DNA of 64,000 nt from Euonymus europaeus (GCA_963580455.1 OY756963.1:25687555-25751554); one strand, 5' to 3'. Shown: positions 1 to 16,013, counted from the stretch's first letter. Notes: a model not told the origin generated them from the letters alone. A program made the numbers and translations.

Positions 1-1317
1 GTCAGAGTATAATGATGAACCTGCAATAGAGACAGAGAACATCCTCGTAAGATGCCAGTAGGCAGTTCGACTGAATGAAGCCAAGGAATCAACAAGAACC
101 CACTTGTAGTGACAGTAACAATATGAAATGGAGAGCTAAAGCTCACTCCTTTCTTTGCACATCCAAAAACCAAGGGACAAAAAATCATTATAACTAGTAG
201 GATATAAGAATCTCAATATTTTGTAGAATTCTTATTCTAGTAAAAATAATATTGGATGATGGAGAATTTTTGGATGGGTTACCATTTGCAATTTACAACC
301 CAGAACACAGTAAAATAATTACAACAGCACATAAACGAAACCAAATACTTTTAATTATTTTTCTTTGGATCAATACAGATCAACAAAAAAATTGAACAGC
401 AAATAAAAAAAAAAATCGCAATTTCATCATCTTTTTCAAATTTAAATTCAACCGTAAGAAACCTAAATAGAAAGTGAGGACACACCTTTCATAACCCTCG
501 AGCTTAGTCCTAATGAATAATCCAATTCTCTTCCATATCACCATGCCAGAGTGCACATTTCAGGCGCCAAAAAGCAAAGGGAGAGGATTAGCTCTCAACC
601 TAAACATGAAGTACTCTATTGGGCTGGACCTAGAATGTTCAAAATGGAGATGATGAGGAGAACGGAAATGCTGCTCCTTCTCTCCATCCCTTTGTGTATA
701 AGCCATCCTGGATTGTCCAATGTCCAAACTGAGGCATATTTCACCTTGCATTGTCAACAAGAATTCTTTTTTTTTCCCTTCTTTTTTTACAGTTTAAAGT
801 TTAAACTCACAACAACCGCTGTTTCACAAGAGAAGCAAACAACACTGAGCTCTAAGAAGATGATGATTGATGAGAGAAGCTTCTAAAGTAGTTAACAAGG
901 CGATGAGACTTGAGAAAAGCTTCAAGTAGTTAACAAAATATGTGGAAGAAAATGTATTGAACTAAAAAAAAATTATAATTTATAAAGAGGACAGAAGTCT
1001 CAATACTATTTTGCTATAATCCAGAGTCCCTGAACTTGAGCCTACTCTGGTTGCAGGAGCTTGGACCTTGCCCCACCCATTTAAACATCCAAAGCCTAAA
1101 AACTTAAGATAATTTCTAAGAATAAAGACTGTGTAGGACATTCCAACAGTTTGGTACAAGGATTGAAACATAAAACACATACATGGTGACAGGACGAAGA
1201 TGAAGCCAAAGATATTTTCCAGAACTCAGTAGTAAATTAAACAAGAGAACAAAAAACTGCAATAAACCCCTATTATAGTTTGATAAACTACTTAGATTCC
1301 CCAATATGAACAATACT
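1..1317. other. Intergenic, 3' flank of the MSI1 gene
   Basis: No convincing gene is visible. Short open frames here (for example 551-886) have no recognisable domain and start at non-ATG codons. The stretch nearest 1317 is probably the 3' UTR of the minus-strand MSI1 gene. A minus-strand acceptor-like TTGCAG near position 22 could belong to a gene continuing off the left edge, but this is too weak to call. Confidence 0.5.
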
Positions 1318-3819
<2,502 letters not shown>

Positions 3820-3850
3820 CTATGTTTTAGGGATTTAGAGGGAAAGGTGA

Positions 3851-3860
3851 TTTCCCGCCA
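3851..3860. promoter_or_regulatory. Canonical E2F site upstream of MSI1
   Basis: TTTCCCGCC lies about 100 bp upstream of the MSI1 ATG, inside a GC-richer patch before the AT-rich intergenic DNA. It matches the E2F/DP consensus TTTSSCGS. S-phase control of a CAF-1/PRC2 subunit would fit, but binding is inferred from the motif only. Confidence 0.55.
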
Positions 3861-4854
3861 CTGTGAAGCGAAAGCGAAAGCCATTAAAAATCCAGCCCCC
3901 TGACTTTTTTTAGTTTTTATCGTTTTAGGGGACCAAGCTAACTTAGTTATTCCCCATTTACCAAACGAAAAATTGGAGATAAATCTCTCAATTTAAAAGT
4001 TTTGTATACTCAACTAAATTGTGTTTTAATAAGTTCAATAAATTTAAATCAATATTTTAAAATGTACATAAATTATGAATATTTATTTTATTAATTGAAA
4101 TATGCTCATCTTTTCTATTTGACAGTAAAATTTGAGATTCCTCCTTTAGTGACTATTTTGGCCGATTAATAAGTGAAAATGGTGCAACTAAATCTAGGTA
4201 ACACTGTTATGGTGTTGATTTGTGACGGCTATATCTCCGGCAACCGGATCTAACACTTTTCTTCACAGTTGACCGCGACTTCAAGGTCAAAATCTGATGG
4301 AATTAACAGCTAATGACGTCAAATGATGGTTGGGGATTGGTCATGGTTCTCTGATGCTTCATTTTGGTTGGTCGACGACCTTGATTGGGGGTCGGACGAT
4401 GGTGGTCCACCATAACCACCAATATGCGAATATGTTATCTGTTTTCGACTTTCTGATATGTTATTTGTTTCTTGTAGATATCTTATTTTTATAAAATTAT
4501 GTGTGATAATTGTTGGAAGTTAGGAAAACACGATAGAAAAATATGTAATGATGTCATCTTGTTTTTTTATGATTTTTTGCTGGATTTAACGATTGTATTA
4601 GTGAACATATAACTTTTCATTATGATAGATAACGCATTTTTGTTAATTATGGATTGCTTATGATATATGTTATTTGTACATTATTGAGAATATGAAACTA
4701 ACTTGATTTAATTTTATTATGTGTTTGTAACATGTTTCATTTGCAAATTTATGACAGATGAAAGTAGCGTGAAACAGATAAAAATTCAATAGATTCAAAC
4801 TAGATAACATATAAACGTATCCAAAATAGATATATCATAGCAAGAGCGAGGAGA

Positions 4855-5150
4855 AAAATAAAATCCAAAAAAGAAGAAGAAATTGACGCATCTTTTCATA
4901 TATAACTTTAGCAGATCTGAAACAAATATAATTTTGACAGATACAAAACATATACAATATTAGCTATTGAAGATAGATTAATGTCTTTTCATTTTTCATT
5001 ATACTGATATATGATAACAAGAATAATGAAAAAATAAAATACAGAAAGAAGAGAAAAGATGATACATCTTTTCAAATATAACTTTAATATATCCGAAACA
5101 AATATAATATTGACAGATCGAAAATAAGTTACAATATCAAAACTCTATTT
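4855..5150. repeat. Degenerate direct repeat, unit about 170 bp
   Basis: Two related blocks (about 4855-4985 and 5030-5150) share the order AAGAAGA-rich stretch, CATCTTTTCA, TATAACTTTA, AACAAATATAAT, TTGACAGAT. Divergence is substantial, so this is an old duplication of AT-rich DNA. Confidence 0.45.
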
Positions 5151-6044
5151 TGAACATTTGTCCTATAGTAAATGAAGAAAGAAGAAGCTCAAATTCTTAT
5201 AGCAAAAAAGATAAATAATTATCGATCTATGTCACAAGCGAAATAAGAATATAGAAGAAACAACGATAAAAAAAAAGAGAAGAAAAAGATGAGGAGGAAG
5301 ATATCAACATGTTGGAGTGATGTACCTAAGGTTAGAAATGACATTATTTTTTTTTATGAGGGGTGTTTTCATCAATTCGTCTTTTTTGGAACACAAAAAC
5401 CTTAATTTACCCTTTTGTGTAGATCATTCCAAAATATCCTCCGCTCGCCTTTTTGTAAATTGCATACGTATTCAGCAAAAAGAAACCACATTTTCATTTA
5501 TCAAATAATAAGGAATTATCTACCAATGGTGAACCAGCTTTGAATTTCATTGACAGCAAAGAGGAGGAAAAAACAAAGCAAAGGAGGAGTTCATAGAGGA
5601 GAAAGGCACCACTCGGAGAAAAATCCAAGAGCAAAGCGGAACCCATGTTAGGGGTTGAACAGTTGGGGTCTAGTAAAACGGAAGTTCTGGTCTCCAGAAT
5701 GCAAGATTTAGATCAAATAGAAATTTTCTTTTTTTTTACTCAGCCAAGAACACCATTTTATTCACTTATTTGACTATTATTCACTAATTGCACCTGCCAC
5801 CTAGTCAGAAAATAAACTAATCGCAATCAAATCAATAAAATGGAAATTAAGAAATATACGGTTCTAGTTATGCAAAACGAATAAATTAAACGGGGAAAAT
5901 TGAAGAACCTGCATAGAGCAGATTCAAGGTAGTTGTACAGGGAATGATTAAAAAAAAAGCCAAAAAAGGGAAAGAATCGGTACTTTTGAAAGCGGAGCTG
6001 GTCTTCGGGGACGTCAATCAATGAGATCGATATGATCGTAGAGG

Positions 6045-6790
6045 TGTATGGGCAAAAAATCGTCTTTTACTTTGTATGACATGTCAGGCTTGTGAGCCCG
6101 CACGAAATATAAGGCTTGTGAATCCATGTAGGACTCATGAGCCTGTACGATATATTAGGCTTGTGATCTTGGCCCAACAACTTAAAGCTCATTAATCTAT
6201 CAATTGTTCTTTCATTAAAGGCCCGTCAAGCCCATAGGCTGGGCTGCTTAGGAAGTATCATCCAAGGAATAAAAGCAGTATCAAACGAAGGCCCAATGGC
6301 TCAACATAAGTTGAGTGCTTAACAGCTCATGCAACTCACGTGCCGAACACGTGGATCAAAGTCCTATAAATATGAGTAGTTCAAACCTCTAATTTTTTCG
6401 GTCATTTTCTCTGGCTCCACTTCTCTCTTTAAAAATCTATTCGCTTCTCTCACTATAAATCTTTTTCCCGTCATCGGAATAGTCCATCTTAGACTCTCTC
6501 CGGTGGCCTCTTCCATACAACATTGTGCAGTTGATCAGATTGTCGAGAGCCTCAATCGATATTTCTTTGATTGTAGATTTTTGGGTCTATAAGAGGGAGA
6601 AAGCCCGTCTCAACGATGGAAACGCATGATTCCTATATATTGGCTTTGGCATGGGCGCGCTCCTTCCTTAGACTCTGTATCAGCTTTGGAAGAGTTGTTA
6701 TTTACTGCTCTATGCCTCACCCCCATCGCCCTCCGTGGCTCTGAGTCCGTTCATAAGGTTTGAGCCTTAGCCCAGGTTCCTGGTCCAACA
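6045..6790 (+). mobile_element. Possible solo LTR
   Basis: The segment starts TGTATGGG and ends GGTCCAACA, so it has TG...CA ends. It carries a TATA-like TATAAATA (about 6365), a pyrimidine-rich tract after it and two CACGTG cores (about 6338 and 6350). Its base composition differs from the flanks. There is no internal retrotransposon coding region, no second LTR and no clear 5-bp target duplication, so the solo-LTR call is tentative. Confidence 0.33.
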
Positions 6791-7282
6791 AAGCCTGAGA
6801 TTAAAAAAAAATGCTAAGCCCTGCTTCCATCCTCTTTTAGGACTCGGCCCAACTATTTGCCAAATATAATTATTGATTTCAACACAAGCTAATTACTTAA
6901 CAAAATTATAATATACTTGCCCATAAATTAGTCTGAAAATTACCTCTCCTTCACAGTACAGCATACGACAAATTCCCACATAGGCAGATTGGCTAACCAA
7001 TCCAGATGTATAAGCTGAAATATTTTATACTGCAAGTATAAAATTGTAACATTTTGATTGTCAATGATCAAAATGAAACATAAATATCTTTCGGTGACCA
7101 AAATATGACATAAAAAATCATTCAATGATCATTAACCCAAAAATGAAAATTCAAGACACACATGGAGACCCCGATCACAAGGAAAATGGGATAAATCGAT
7201 TTGGAAAAGCCAGATATAAATTACAGAGATCTCCGCATCATTATTATGTAAAACGAACACAAAACCTTTACTGGGGAATGTA

Positions 7283-10200
7283 TCAAGAAGCAGAATAAGA
7301 TGGCACTGGCAGAAAAGGAAAAGGCGCAATGGAGGCATAGGCTACAGGAGAACGATGCCTAGTGTTATTCTTCCAACTAGCATTTCCATCATCCTCTATT
7401 ACAGTTGGTTCGGAAGATGAAAGCTCGAACATTGTATCCAAACTGTCTTCTGTAAGGTATTGCTGGTTGTCGGAGACTCGATGAAACAGAAGCCCAGACA
7501 TAAATACGGGAAGATACAGAAGGCTAGCATGGAACATCCTTCTAGCATTTTGTGTTGTCCGGTTTCTGTAAAATGAAAATGCTGCAGCACTTATGGCTAG
7601 GGTAATGGCTGATGATTCAAGAGAAAACCAACCAGAAGTCAAACCCCCTGCAGACGAAACATTGGCAAATTAGATGAGAAAAGTCAGCAAACTTGTTATA
7701 CATCCTAAAATCAGCAACAACCAAAAAAAAAGAGAGTCCACATTCTATATCCTTAAAGTGAGAAGAAACGACATGACAATAGTGATAACAGATACCCATG
7801 CAGACTATTTACATGATTCATAATCATCATCATCATCATCATCCAAGTTTTTAGGAGTTTCTATTCAAAAGTTAGAGGTCAACTGAAAATACGAAAGTAT
7901 AGGTACTCTAAGTTTTGAGTTTTTGGGAGTTTGAGTTTCTATCCCAAAAGTTTTTTTATGATCCATGTATAAATCAATTGAAAGTATGGAAGTGTAACTG
8001 TGTTAAGTACTATGCAAATTACCTGACAATTATTTAATGTGGCTACTTTCTTTATATATTTGGAACAAAAAAAAGAGAATCAAATATTAATTGCGTAGAA
8101 AACCAGATCAACAGAGAAACTCAAGAAAGTTTTTTCAAAGGACCAAACATTTTAGAGCACATGGATCTGGGGGATTTGGGATGAAAGGGAAATAAATTAT
8201 ATCTATTTATAAGGCTGGAACTCACAATCATAAGCTAAGAAGCCCAAGGGAAAAAGATATAGGCAGTTCCTCAAAGCCACCAAGGCTGTTCTGTGACCAG
8301 AAGTATCCGCAAGCGATAACATCCTAAACCTGAAAAGTAAAAACAATCAAAATGGGAAAGCATTGAAAAGACCCGAGGTAAATGCACTGAAGATCAAGAC
8401 CACAATTAAAATATTCAGCCATGCCCCCTCACATCTAATGCGTCTTGGCAATCACCTTCATAATGTGTTCCCCCGATTGCTTTCCATTCTTTTCTTTTTC
8501 TACTTTTGGACAGGAAAAGGAAGAAAAAAAAAAGACTGGCATGGGTGGGATGGAAGGAAACAAAACAGCAGAAGATTAACCTACATTGCTTCTTGGGGGA
8601 ATCTTGAGTATGAAACTTGATGTCAAAGCGAGGAACAAGTGATTTATTTCAGAGATAAATACACCAAATGACAGCGAATCCACTTACCCTCCAGCAGCAT
8701 AATCACTTTGGAATAAATATGCAAGGGCCATAAAGTGAGGTATTTGCCAAAAGTAAAGAGCAGCAGGGAGAATCATTGCATTCAGTGAAACCTGGCCAGA
8801 GGCTGCAGCCCACCTAGAAACCAAAGCATACAAGTCAGAATAACAACCGCTTATAATCACCCAACTTAAATTCAAGATGATTTATACAGCCATCAGAAGT
8901 GCTCAGAGATAGGGGGCGAGGGGAAAATAGAAACCAGGATAAAACTTTGGGTTTACATGCTACAAAGCCTCCTTTAAGCCCTCAGAAACACTCCAGAGCT
9001 GACAAATTGATGGTACAACATGTCCAGAGAGGCAGAGACGGAGCCATAATAAAAAGAAGATTCACAACGGAAACTCAAGGTATTATACGACGCATTAGAT
9101 TAAAATTATCCAAGTTTCAGTCTTCTTAAAATGCAATTTACATTCCATTTCTAAATAGAACATGGCATATTTTAAAATCATGACACACTCAAACATATTT
9201 ACAGGTAGATGCTAAAGCACTCCAAGTTCATGGCATGCCAATAAACAGATTCAGCAAGTCCCTTTAAGCTGAACACCTGGCCTGTAGAGATGGAAGGATG
9301 GAAAATCAGAACTTCACAGACCCAGGTCAGCCTATTGATGACAGGATCACGGGACACCATATCTGGGCTCTTTTAGCTAAAGAATGAGGAACCAACGGGA
9401 ACTGCGTGTGCAAGAAAGTTCCAAGTTGGAAATATTGGGATACAGTGAATGTTTTCAGTGTCTAGAAATAGGCATAACAGGCATAACATAATTTTACAGT
9501 ATAAATGGGCATGGAAAAGCACAAGATAACTGTGTAATTTTAAATCCATTCACACAATGACTTTTAATTACTAAAAAATCATAACGGAACAAATGCAGTT
9601 GAATATCCAAAAAAAAATGAAGAGGATTACCCAAGGAGAGGAGGAATAGCACCAACGATAGCCCCAACCCACGTGTTGACTGGATGAATTTGCTTTAATG
9701 GAGACTTGAGTATCAATCAGAGTGTGCATAAGTTTGGTTTGGGAGAGGGAGGACAATACAGGAGAAGAGAAAGAGAGAGGCAGAATGAGGAACCAACGGG
9801 AACTGCGTGTGCAAGAAAGTTCCAAGTTGGAAATATTGGGATACAGTGAATGTTTTCAGTGTCTAGAAATAGGCATAACAGGCATAACATAATTTTACAG
9901 TATAAATGGGCATGGAAAAGCACAAGATAACTGTGTAATTTTAAATCCATTCACACAATGACTTTTAATTACTAAAAAATCATAACGGAACAAATGCAGT
10001 TGAATATCCAAAAAAAAATGAAGAGGATTACCCAAGGAGAGGAGGAATAGCACCAACGATAGCCCCAACCCACGTGTTGACTGGATGAATTTGCTTTAAT
10101 GGAGTGTACACAAATGCATAAAGAATAAGGGTTGAAGCCGCAAACCCAGCTGCCAACACATTAGCCTGCAACAACCTTGTTGGGAAGGTTACAACGTCAA

Positions 10201-11920
10201 CTCTACCTCAAAAAGAAGGTAAAATAAAAAGTATAAGATAAAACTTAATCAACCACCTTGCTAGCTAATATAGCGGTGCCAACTAAACCAGCAGAAGTTG
10301 CCCAGGCAACAGCATGAGGAATAGTGATGCGCCCCGAGGGTAATGGTCTTTTCCTTGTTCTCTTCATTCTAGCATCATTGTCTCTTTCAAACACCTAACA
10401 ACAAACAATATAAAATCACTTAACTGACAATTCCAACTCAATATTCAAGAAGGGTGACATCCGCATATCTCCTCCCATCCTAAGTTCCATTTCCAACCCA
10501 GAAGCACAGCCATTTCAAGCATACACTAAATTTAATATCATTATAGGATGAGAAACAAGACCATTCAACCCGAAGTAAGGTAGTACCAATTCATGAAGAT
10601 AAGATGCAAGAATGGCATTTAAGATGGTTTAAGAATTTACAAAGTAGAGATAGTGGTACAACCGTACAAGTAGGAAATAATAAAGAAAATAGTGGGATAC
10701 CAAAAAGGAAGTAGATGAAAGTGACAAGAAAGGATAAGAGCCCTATAAGAGTAGTAGCAAGTGTAGCTCTAATTAGAAATGGTTAGTGAAAGAAAATCAA
10801 ACAGTGGACTCCAATTGACTTCTGTAATGATTCAAATAGCTGAACCCAAATCCGTTGAGACAAAGTTTTAGATTATGGTCAAAACATTATGGAGCTTGAC
10901 TAAGGCAAGGTCTAAAGTGGAAACTTCTAACTTGCAAATCAAATGAATCATCCATTCCATGGGTAAGAGAGTGGATCAAAGCAATAATTATTAATTGGAT
11001 AATTAACTTAAGCATTTATATCAATTGTTATTCAGATTTCCAAAGCCAATCACGGAGATTGAATTAACATGAATTCGAAACAAAATTTTCTATTCAAGTC
11101 TCAAGAGGAAACCTGATTTAAGGAGTTGGCAGAAGCAGCAACCATCATGGTACCAGCGCAAGTCCAACAAAGCCCGGCAAGATCAACAGCATTGCCACTC
11201 CCCAGAACATATCCAGTGCCAGAAGTTGCAACTACAAGCAAGCTTGAAATATTGCACGCATAAGTCTTACAAAAAGTCCAGAAACAGATGTTAAAATATT
11301 CGAAGTTCGTAAAAGTGCAAATCAGTTTGAGTAAAGCAATTATAGGACTGGAGCCAATAGAAAATTTGGCTTAACAAGCCACTGTATCCGGTAACATTCA
11401 ATTTCCGAGCAGATGACATGATTATTTCCACGTCTCATCGATACAGCGCTCTTATTAAACAAAGGTTCTTACTTTATCAGAATAACAGGCACGGAAACAG
11501 CATATTGAACTAAACAAAGTAACAGATCAAATTAAAGGGAAGGCTGAATCAATGATTCAGGCGACGCTTCTACCTGAGGCGCGCTTTGGATAGCTCCCAA
11601 TAGCAGCGACCGTAGTGGCGGGCGAGGTCAACATATGCCGAAGCCGGAGAGGAGAGCTCGCCGACAGCGCCAGAGGAAGATACAAATCCTCGAAGTCCAT
11701 CAGATTTATGATTCAGAAACCCTATCCCCAATCCGACTTTCAATGAATCCGAAGGAGGTGTTGCTGTCTCGGAAGGGATCGACGGCGGTGACGACGAATA
11801 GTGAGATAACAGTTGCGAACGAACGACGCCGTTAATGGCGGACTTCGATAACGACGATGGTACATAGCTATTGGGATTCAATAGCAGCCTCGAAGAGAAA
11901 CTCACTGAGTTCCTCCACAT
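7283..11920 (-). CDS. COX10: Protoheme IX farnesyltransferase (haem O synthase), mitochondrial
   Basis: Seven exons: 11920-11574, 11242-11113, 10394-10257, 10165-10032, 8813-8688, 8329-8226 and 7647-7283. They sum to 1344 nt, giving 447 aa. The enzyme farnesylates protoheme IX to haem O for cytochrome c oxidase in the inner mitochondrial membrane (family knowledge). The N terminus is Ser/Arg-rich and looks like a mitochondrial presequence. The UbiA-type core holds the Asp-rich motif around residues 155-166 (NSLNQ...ERDND), followed by [14 protein letters not shown] and the hydrophobic segments [17 protein letters not shown] and [17 protein letters not shown]. The first ATG in frame is at 11920; the upstream open frame begins only at TTG. 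The start of intron 4 holds a second identical copy of the 3' end of exon 4 (see the repeat entries), which could complicate splicing. Otherwise the gene looks intact. Confidence 0.93.
9381..9703. repeat. Direct duplication, copy A (COX10 intron 4)
   Basis: This 323-bp block is, by my base-by-base reading, identical to 9782-10104. It includes the 3' 73 bp of COX10 exon 4, that exon's splice donor and the start of intron 4. It lacks the exon's 5' part and its normal acceptor. Confidence 0.9.
9782..10104. repeat. Direct duplication, copy B (holds the real exon 4 end)
   Basis: Second copy, offset 401 bp from copy A with a 78-bp spacer (9704-9781). The spacer is pyrimidine-rich when read on the gene strand. 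The full exon 4 (10165-10032) extends out of this copy, so B is the functional exon end. Confidence 0.9.
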
Positions 11921-12427
11921 CGTAGACGAACGATTCCGTGTTTTACGATGAATAACGTTCCGGACCTCCGGTTTCGAAAGAGACAAACGCCTAGGCCGGT
12001 TTTTACTGTAAATGAGAGTTTTTTAAAAGCTTTGGTTTTATAAGGACCTGGATGCTTTTTTATTCATTGGTTTTTGGGATTTTTGAAATTCTTCAAAATC
12101 ATTCTAATATGATTTTTACTGGTTTTGAAAATATTTTAAATCTCCATGTTTTCACTGATTTTAATTTTTTTTGTCTTTTTTACCCCTGACCTAACCTAGT
12201 GAATTTGCTGGTTAAGAACTTGAGAATTAAGATGCAGTCTCTGTCACAGACTTGACCTTTCAATGTAAACATTTCATTCTGATAAATTCAGGTAATAGTT
12301 GCCGTCTCTGCCACAAATTCCTGCTGTTCATTATGATCTGAAATTTGTGTTCTGATTTTCTCAATATCTCTGGCTTTGATGGAGTAGGCCGTATGAATAA
12401 TTGATTGTTAAATGAAGTGGAATAGTT

Positions 12428-12985
12428 TTGTGTTTGATAATGATTTTTAAAACAGTTTTCTGTTTTGAAAAATATTGCTTAAAATTAATTTGTCTAATTT
12501 ATTTTGAATTTTTATTTTTAAAAACAGTTTTCATTTTTCAGTTTTAAAAACTATAAAACCAAAACAACATTGTTGTTTTGTAAGATTTTCAAGTGGCATA
12601 ATTGTAATTAAAATGAATTTATTTTATTTTATTTTTCTCTCTCTTCTCTTACTCCCAACGGTGACTCGCCTCTCTTCACCGACATCGTCGTCCGGCCACC
12701 GGACGGCCTTGCTCCGGTGTTAGCCCAAAATCACCTTCATTTTTATCCTATTGATGAATTTGAATTTCATTTTGATAAATTTGAGTTTTATTTGGATGAA
12801 TTTCAATTTCATTTGGCTAAATTTCAATTTTAATTTCATGTTTTTCGGTTTCCGAAAACAAAGTCAAATATCACAAACCAAATGAATTTTTTAACAGTTT
12901 TTTTCTTCCTAAAAAGTGTTTCTAAAAACTATACCCAAAATCGTTTTTAAAAAGTAAAAAAGAAAATAATATCCAAACACTTTTT
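12428..12985. mobile_element. Possible MITE with degenerate inverted ends
   Basis: The left end reads GTGTTTGATAATGATTTT. The right end, reverse-complemented, reads GTGTTTGGATATTATTTT. Both are followed by A/T-rich AAAACAGTTTT-type stretches. No clean target duplication was found and the ends are uncertain by tens of bases. Confidence 0.35.
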
Positions 12986-13248
12986 TTTTTGTATCGAGAA
13001 TATGGATTGATTTGTTGCATGAATTGTTTATAACCAGAGCATAAGATGCAGAAGGAGCCATTGGCGGGTAGCGTGAATTCCCCTCTCCTTGCTGTTAGGC
13101 ATAACCAACACCTTATATTTTACCCTTTGGCTCAGGACTGGGTCGGGATAGGACGAGTTCTTGGATCCCGCCCCAATCCAAGGAGAAACCACTGGTGGAG
13201 TTCTTATTTATGCATACATTTGGACAACAAACACGAACATATCTTATA

Positions 13249-13497
13249 CTTTCTCCGTCCCATTTTAATTGTCCCTTATTCTTTTTTGGGATGTCCCAAA
13301 ATACATGTTCATTTCAATTAATGAAAGCTATTTTTTTATTTTTTCTCATTTTACCCTTAACTTGAAAAGCTCAACAATTAACTCAATAATCATATACGTT
13401 ATAAATAAGGGTATACACGTCAAATTAAAAGAGAATTAAATATTTTCTTAAACCGTGTGAAAAAGTGAAGGGGATAATTAAAATGAGATGGAGAGAA
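13249..13497 (+). mobile_element. Stowaway-like MITE, copy 1
   Basis: This 249-bp element is flanked by TA on both sides. The left terminus is CTTTCTCCGTCCCATTTT and the right terminus, reverse-complemented, is TTCTCTCCATCTCATTTT. The CTCCGTCCC-type end and TA duplication fit Tc1/mariner-derived Stowaway MITEs. It has no coding capacity. A relative lies in opposite orientation at 43642-43906. Confidence 0.85.
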
Positions 13498-13964
13498 TAT
13501 ATGCACTTTATTTTTATGGACGTAAATCTAATTTAATCTTATAAAATTTTTTCAGAACCGGTGCTTGAATACTTTCTTCAACATTAAAATATACTGTTTT
13601 AAAAATCACTATTAAAATACTCGAAATTGGTATCTTCATAACCGGTCAAAACCACAACTTTAAAAACACAATCATTTCTGTTACCCTCTGTTTTGCCAAA
13701 CATGAAAGTGACATCACGTAAATACATATTGAATGTGAAAAAGGAACGAGTTCGTGACTTGCGGTTGGTATAATTACGTCTGTACCCCTCCAATGATAAC
13801 ATTTAACTAATATAATTTTCGCTTAGTATTGATTAAATTATTTAGATAATTAGATTACATTAACTAAATACATTTTTATATACCCTTTATTTAGTTGGGA
13901 CAAAAATTCCGTAATCTATAAAAACAATTCCATTCCAATAGCTCAAGTTTTAAAATGACAATAC

Positions 13965-14105
13965 CAACAAGTGGTAGGCTGGTTGGTCTTCCTACTGTGT
14001 AGGGAGTGGGAGGTCTTCTGTTCGAGTCAGCCCTCTCCCATTTGTGTAGCCTATCGGGTTATTGGATTACCTCCCTTTGTGTAGCCCATCGGGTCATTGG
14101 GTCAA
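13965..14105 (+). mobile_element. tRNA-derived SINE-like unit
   Basis: A box-A-like GTAGGCTGGTTGG is followed by a box-B-like TGTTCGAGTC at a tRNA-like distance. Behind it is a 37-bp segment (TTTGTGTAGCC..ATCGGGT) repeated twice. No full tRNA cloverleaf can be formed, so it is not a tRNA gene. Confidence 0.45.
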
Positions 14106-16013
14106 AGTAATAATGTACAACTACTCCTTCCCTAAGTTTACTTAGACTAATATGCACTCAAATATTCCTGTAGTGACTCTTTTTTCTTCGTAAGTCTGTT
14201 TTATTTTTGCTCTAGAGTTATAAATTTTGTGAAGACGCCTTCATCTGAGATTGTCAAATGGAACAGTCTTGAGTCAGACGGTGCAAACAAAAGAATAGAT
14301 GAGAATAAATGAAGGTGCTCAAGAGATGTGGCGCCTGACCATTGAGTTGTTTTGGGTTTTGATGTACGTAGGTGAAGAACTGAAGGTCTTCGTTTGAGGT
14401 TGCAAATGGGGAAGAGCTTGAGCCAGTACTGGCATAAGAACTGATGGAAAGAAATGGAGGTGTTCAAGAGATGTCGTCGTTCAGGAAAGCACGTGGAATC
14501 TAAAGCTAAGAATAAAACTCCTAAGAGAGATAAATACAAAAATTGGCAGCTGAACCTTGTATTGCAAATGCAAGCGATGTTGGATAGAGATGATAATGGA
14601 TCTACCCAAAACTAATATCGTGTGAATGAGAAATTGATATCTAAAGTGAGCACATGAAATTAAAATGATAAATCATAAAAGGTGGAACCCAAATCGATAA
14701 AATATGAGTTTCAAGTTGTGTTAATAAAACATTAACTTGAAGTGTTAACTTGGGTCTAAAAGCACTAAAAAGTTTTGTGAGAGAGAGTCATATTTGAACT
14801 TTGATTCGAATTAGATTTAGTCGTGGGTTGTGGGCTTAAGCCCGTTTACCTCTTGAGTCTATTAAAACTGTAATTGAATTATAGTATTTTAATTGGACTA
14901 TTAATAGGTCTATAATAGCTATTGGGTTTCGTATTAGTTACAAAATATGCAACTTTATATTGTTTTTATTAAGAATTAAATATTGGTTTCAACTTCTTCC
15001 TTTATAGGTTTGTTTGGAGGAGATAAAAATTTAGGTTTTACATAATTTATTTGGAGCTTTCTTTTTTTCTCCTCCTTCCTCGTTGTCTTTCTCTACTCCT
15101 GAGAAAGAGTACTAAGATTCTTGATTCGTCGTTACACTATAAAATCATGTTATCACAATGTCTGACCGAGTATACCTATGAGGTGATATTGAAATAGCTG
15201 CGAGCACATCTTATAAGACAAACAATAATTCACCTAAAGGTCAGAGGTGTGAATCTTTGTCTCGATAGTTTTTGAATTTCAATTTTAGTTGTTATATATA
15301 CAATTATATTGTTCAATTATTAGTGTCTAATTTTACTAATCGTATGATTGTTTTAGTCTCAACAAATTCAGATTTTATAGACCATCGAAACTAACAAGAT
15401 TTTTGACTAGCTAAATGTCATTTTTTTAATTTTAAATAATTAATAATTCGACAAGTGATTATGGATCTTCAAAAATATCTTCTCCATATCTGACAATCCA
15501 AAGAGTGAACAAGCACTTCCTGTATCCCAATTTCTGCAATTTGATTAAAATTAAAATATCAAGTTGTGTTATGCCAATCAAATACAAGTCAAAACCGGTC
15601 CAATGCCAATCTAAAAAACGATTTTATACCGATTTCATACAAAAGTTTTTTTTTTTTAACTAAAATTGATTTTTTGTTGATTTTTATAAACTAATAGCCG
15701 AGGTCTTTAAGGAGTAAGTCAAATGAATTTTTCAACACGTACAACAATCATCAGGTCGAATTGTCTTTTTTTTTGTTTTGAAAAGGTCATAGACTAGATG
15801 TATTCATATACTCAATCATAATGTTACAGGAAGAGTACACGAAATAGAGCCATTTAAGGCACACGGGCCACCCATTGAGGGGGAATGAAACAAATAAAGG
15901 AACATAGTTCTTGCATACTAGGAACTAGGCTAAAACATAGGCAAAGCAAAGAAGTAATTCAAAACTCATATGCAACAGTATTAGATTGACAGAATCTCTC
16001 CCAAGCTAGTTTC

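Larger units (their letters stand above)
3861..7282. other. AT-rich intergenic region between MSI1 and COX10
   Basis: This 3.4-kb stretch holds no gene I can support. It contains a degenerate duplicated block at 4855-5150 and an LTR-like segment at 6045-6790, listed separately. The last 150 bp before 7283 are presumably the COX10 3' UTR. The 64-codon minus frame at 5827-6021 starts at TTG and matches nothing I know. Confidence 0.5.

Noticed and set aside
551..886. 111-codon frame on the plus strand
   Set aside because: It starts at GTG, has a low-complexity F/T-rich end, no domain, and lies in the likely 3' flank of MSI1.
6045..6790. Complete LTR retrotransposon
   Set aside because: Only one LTR-like segment; no primer-binding site, gag or pol nearby.
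9571..9950. Minus-strand frames across the COX10 duplication
   Set aside because: They run through intron, spacer and the duplicated exon piece in wrong frames.
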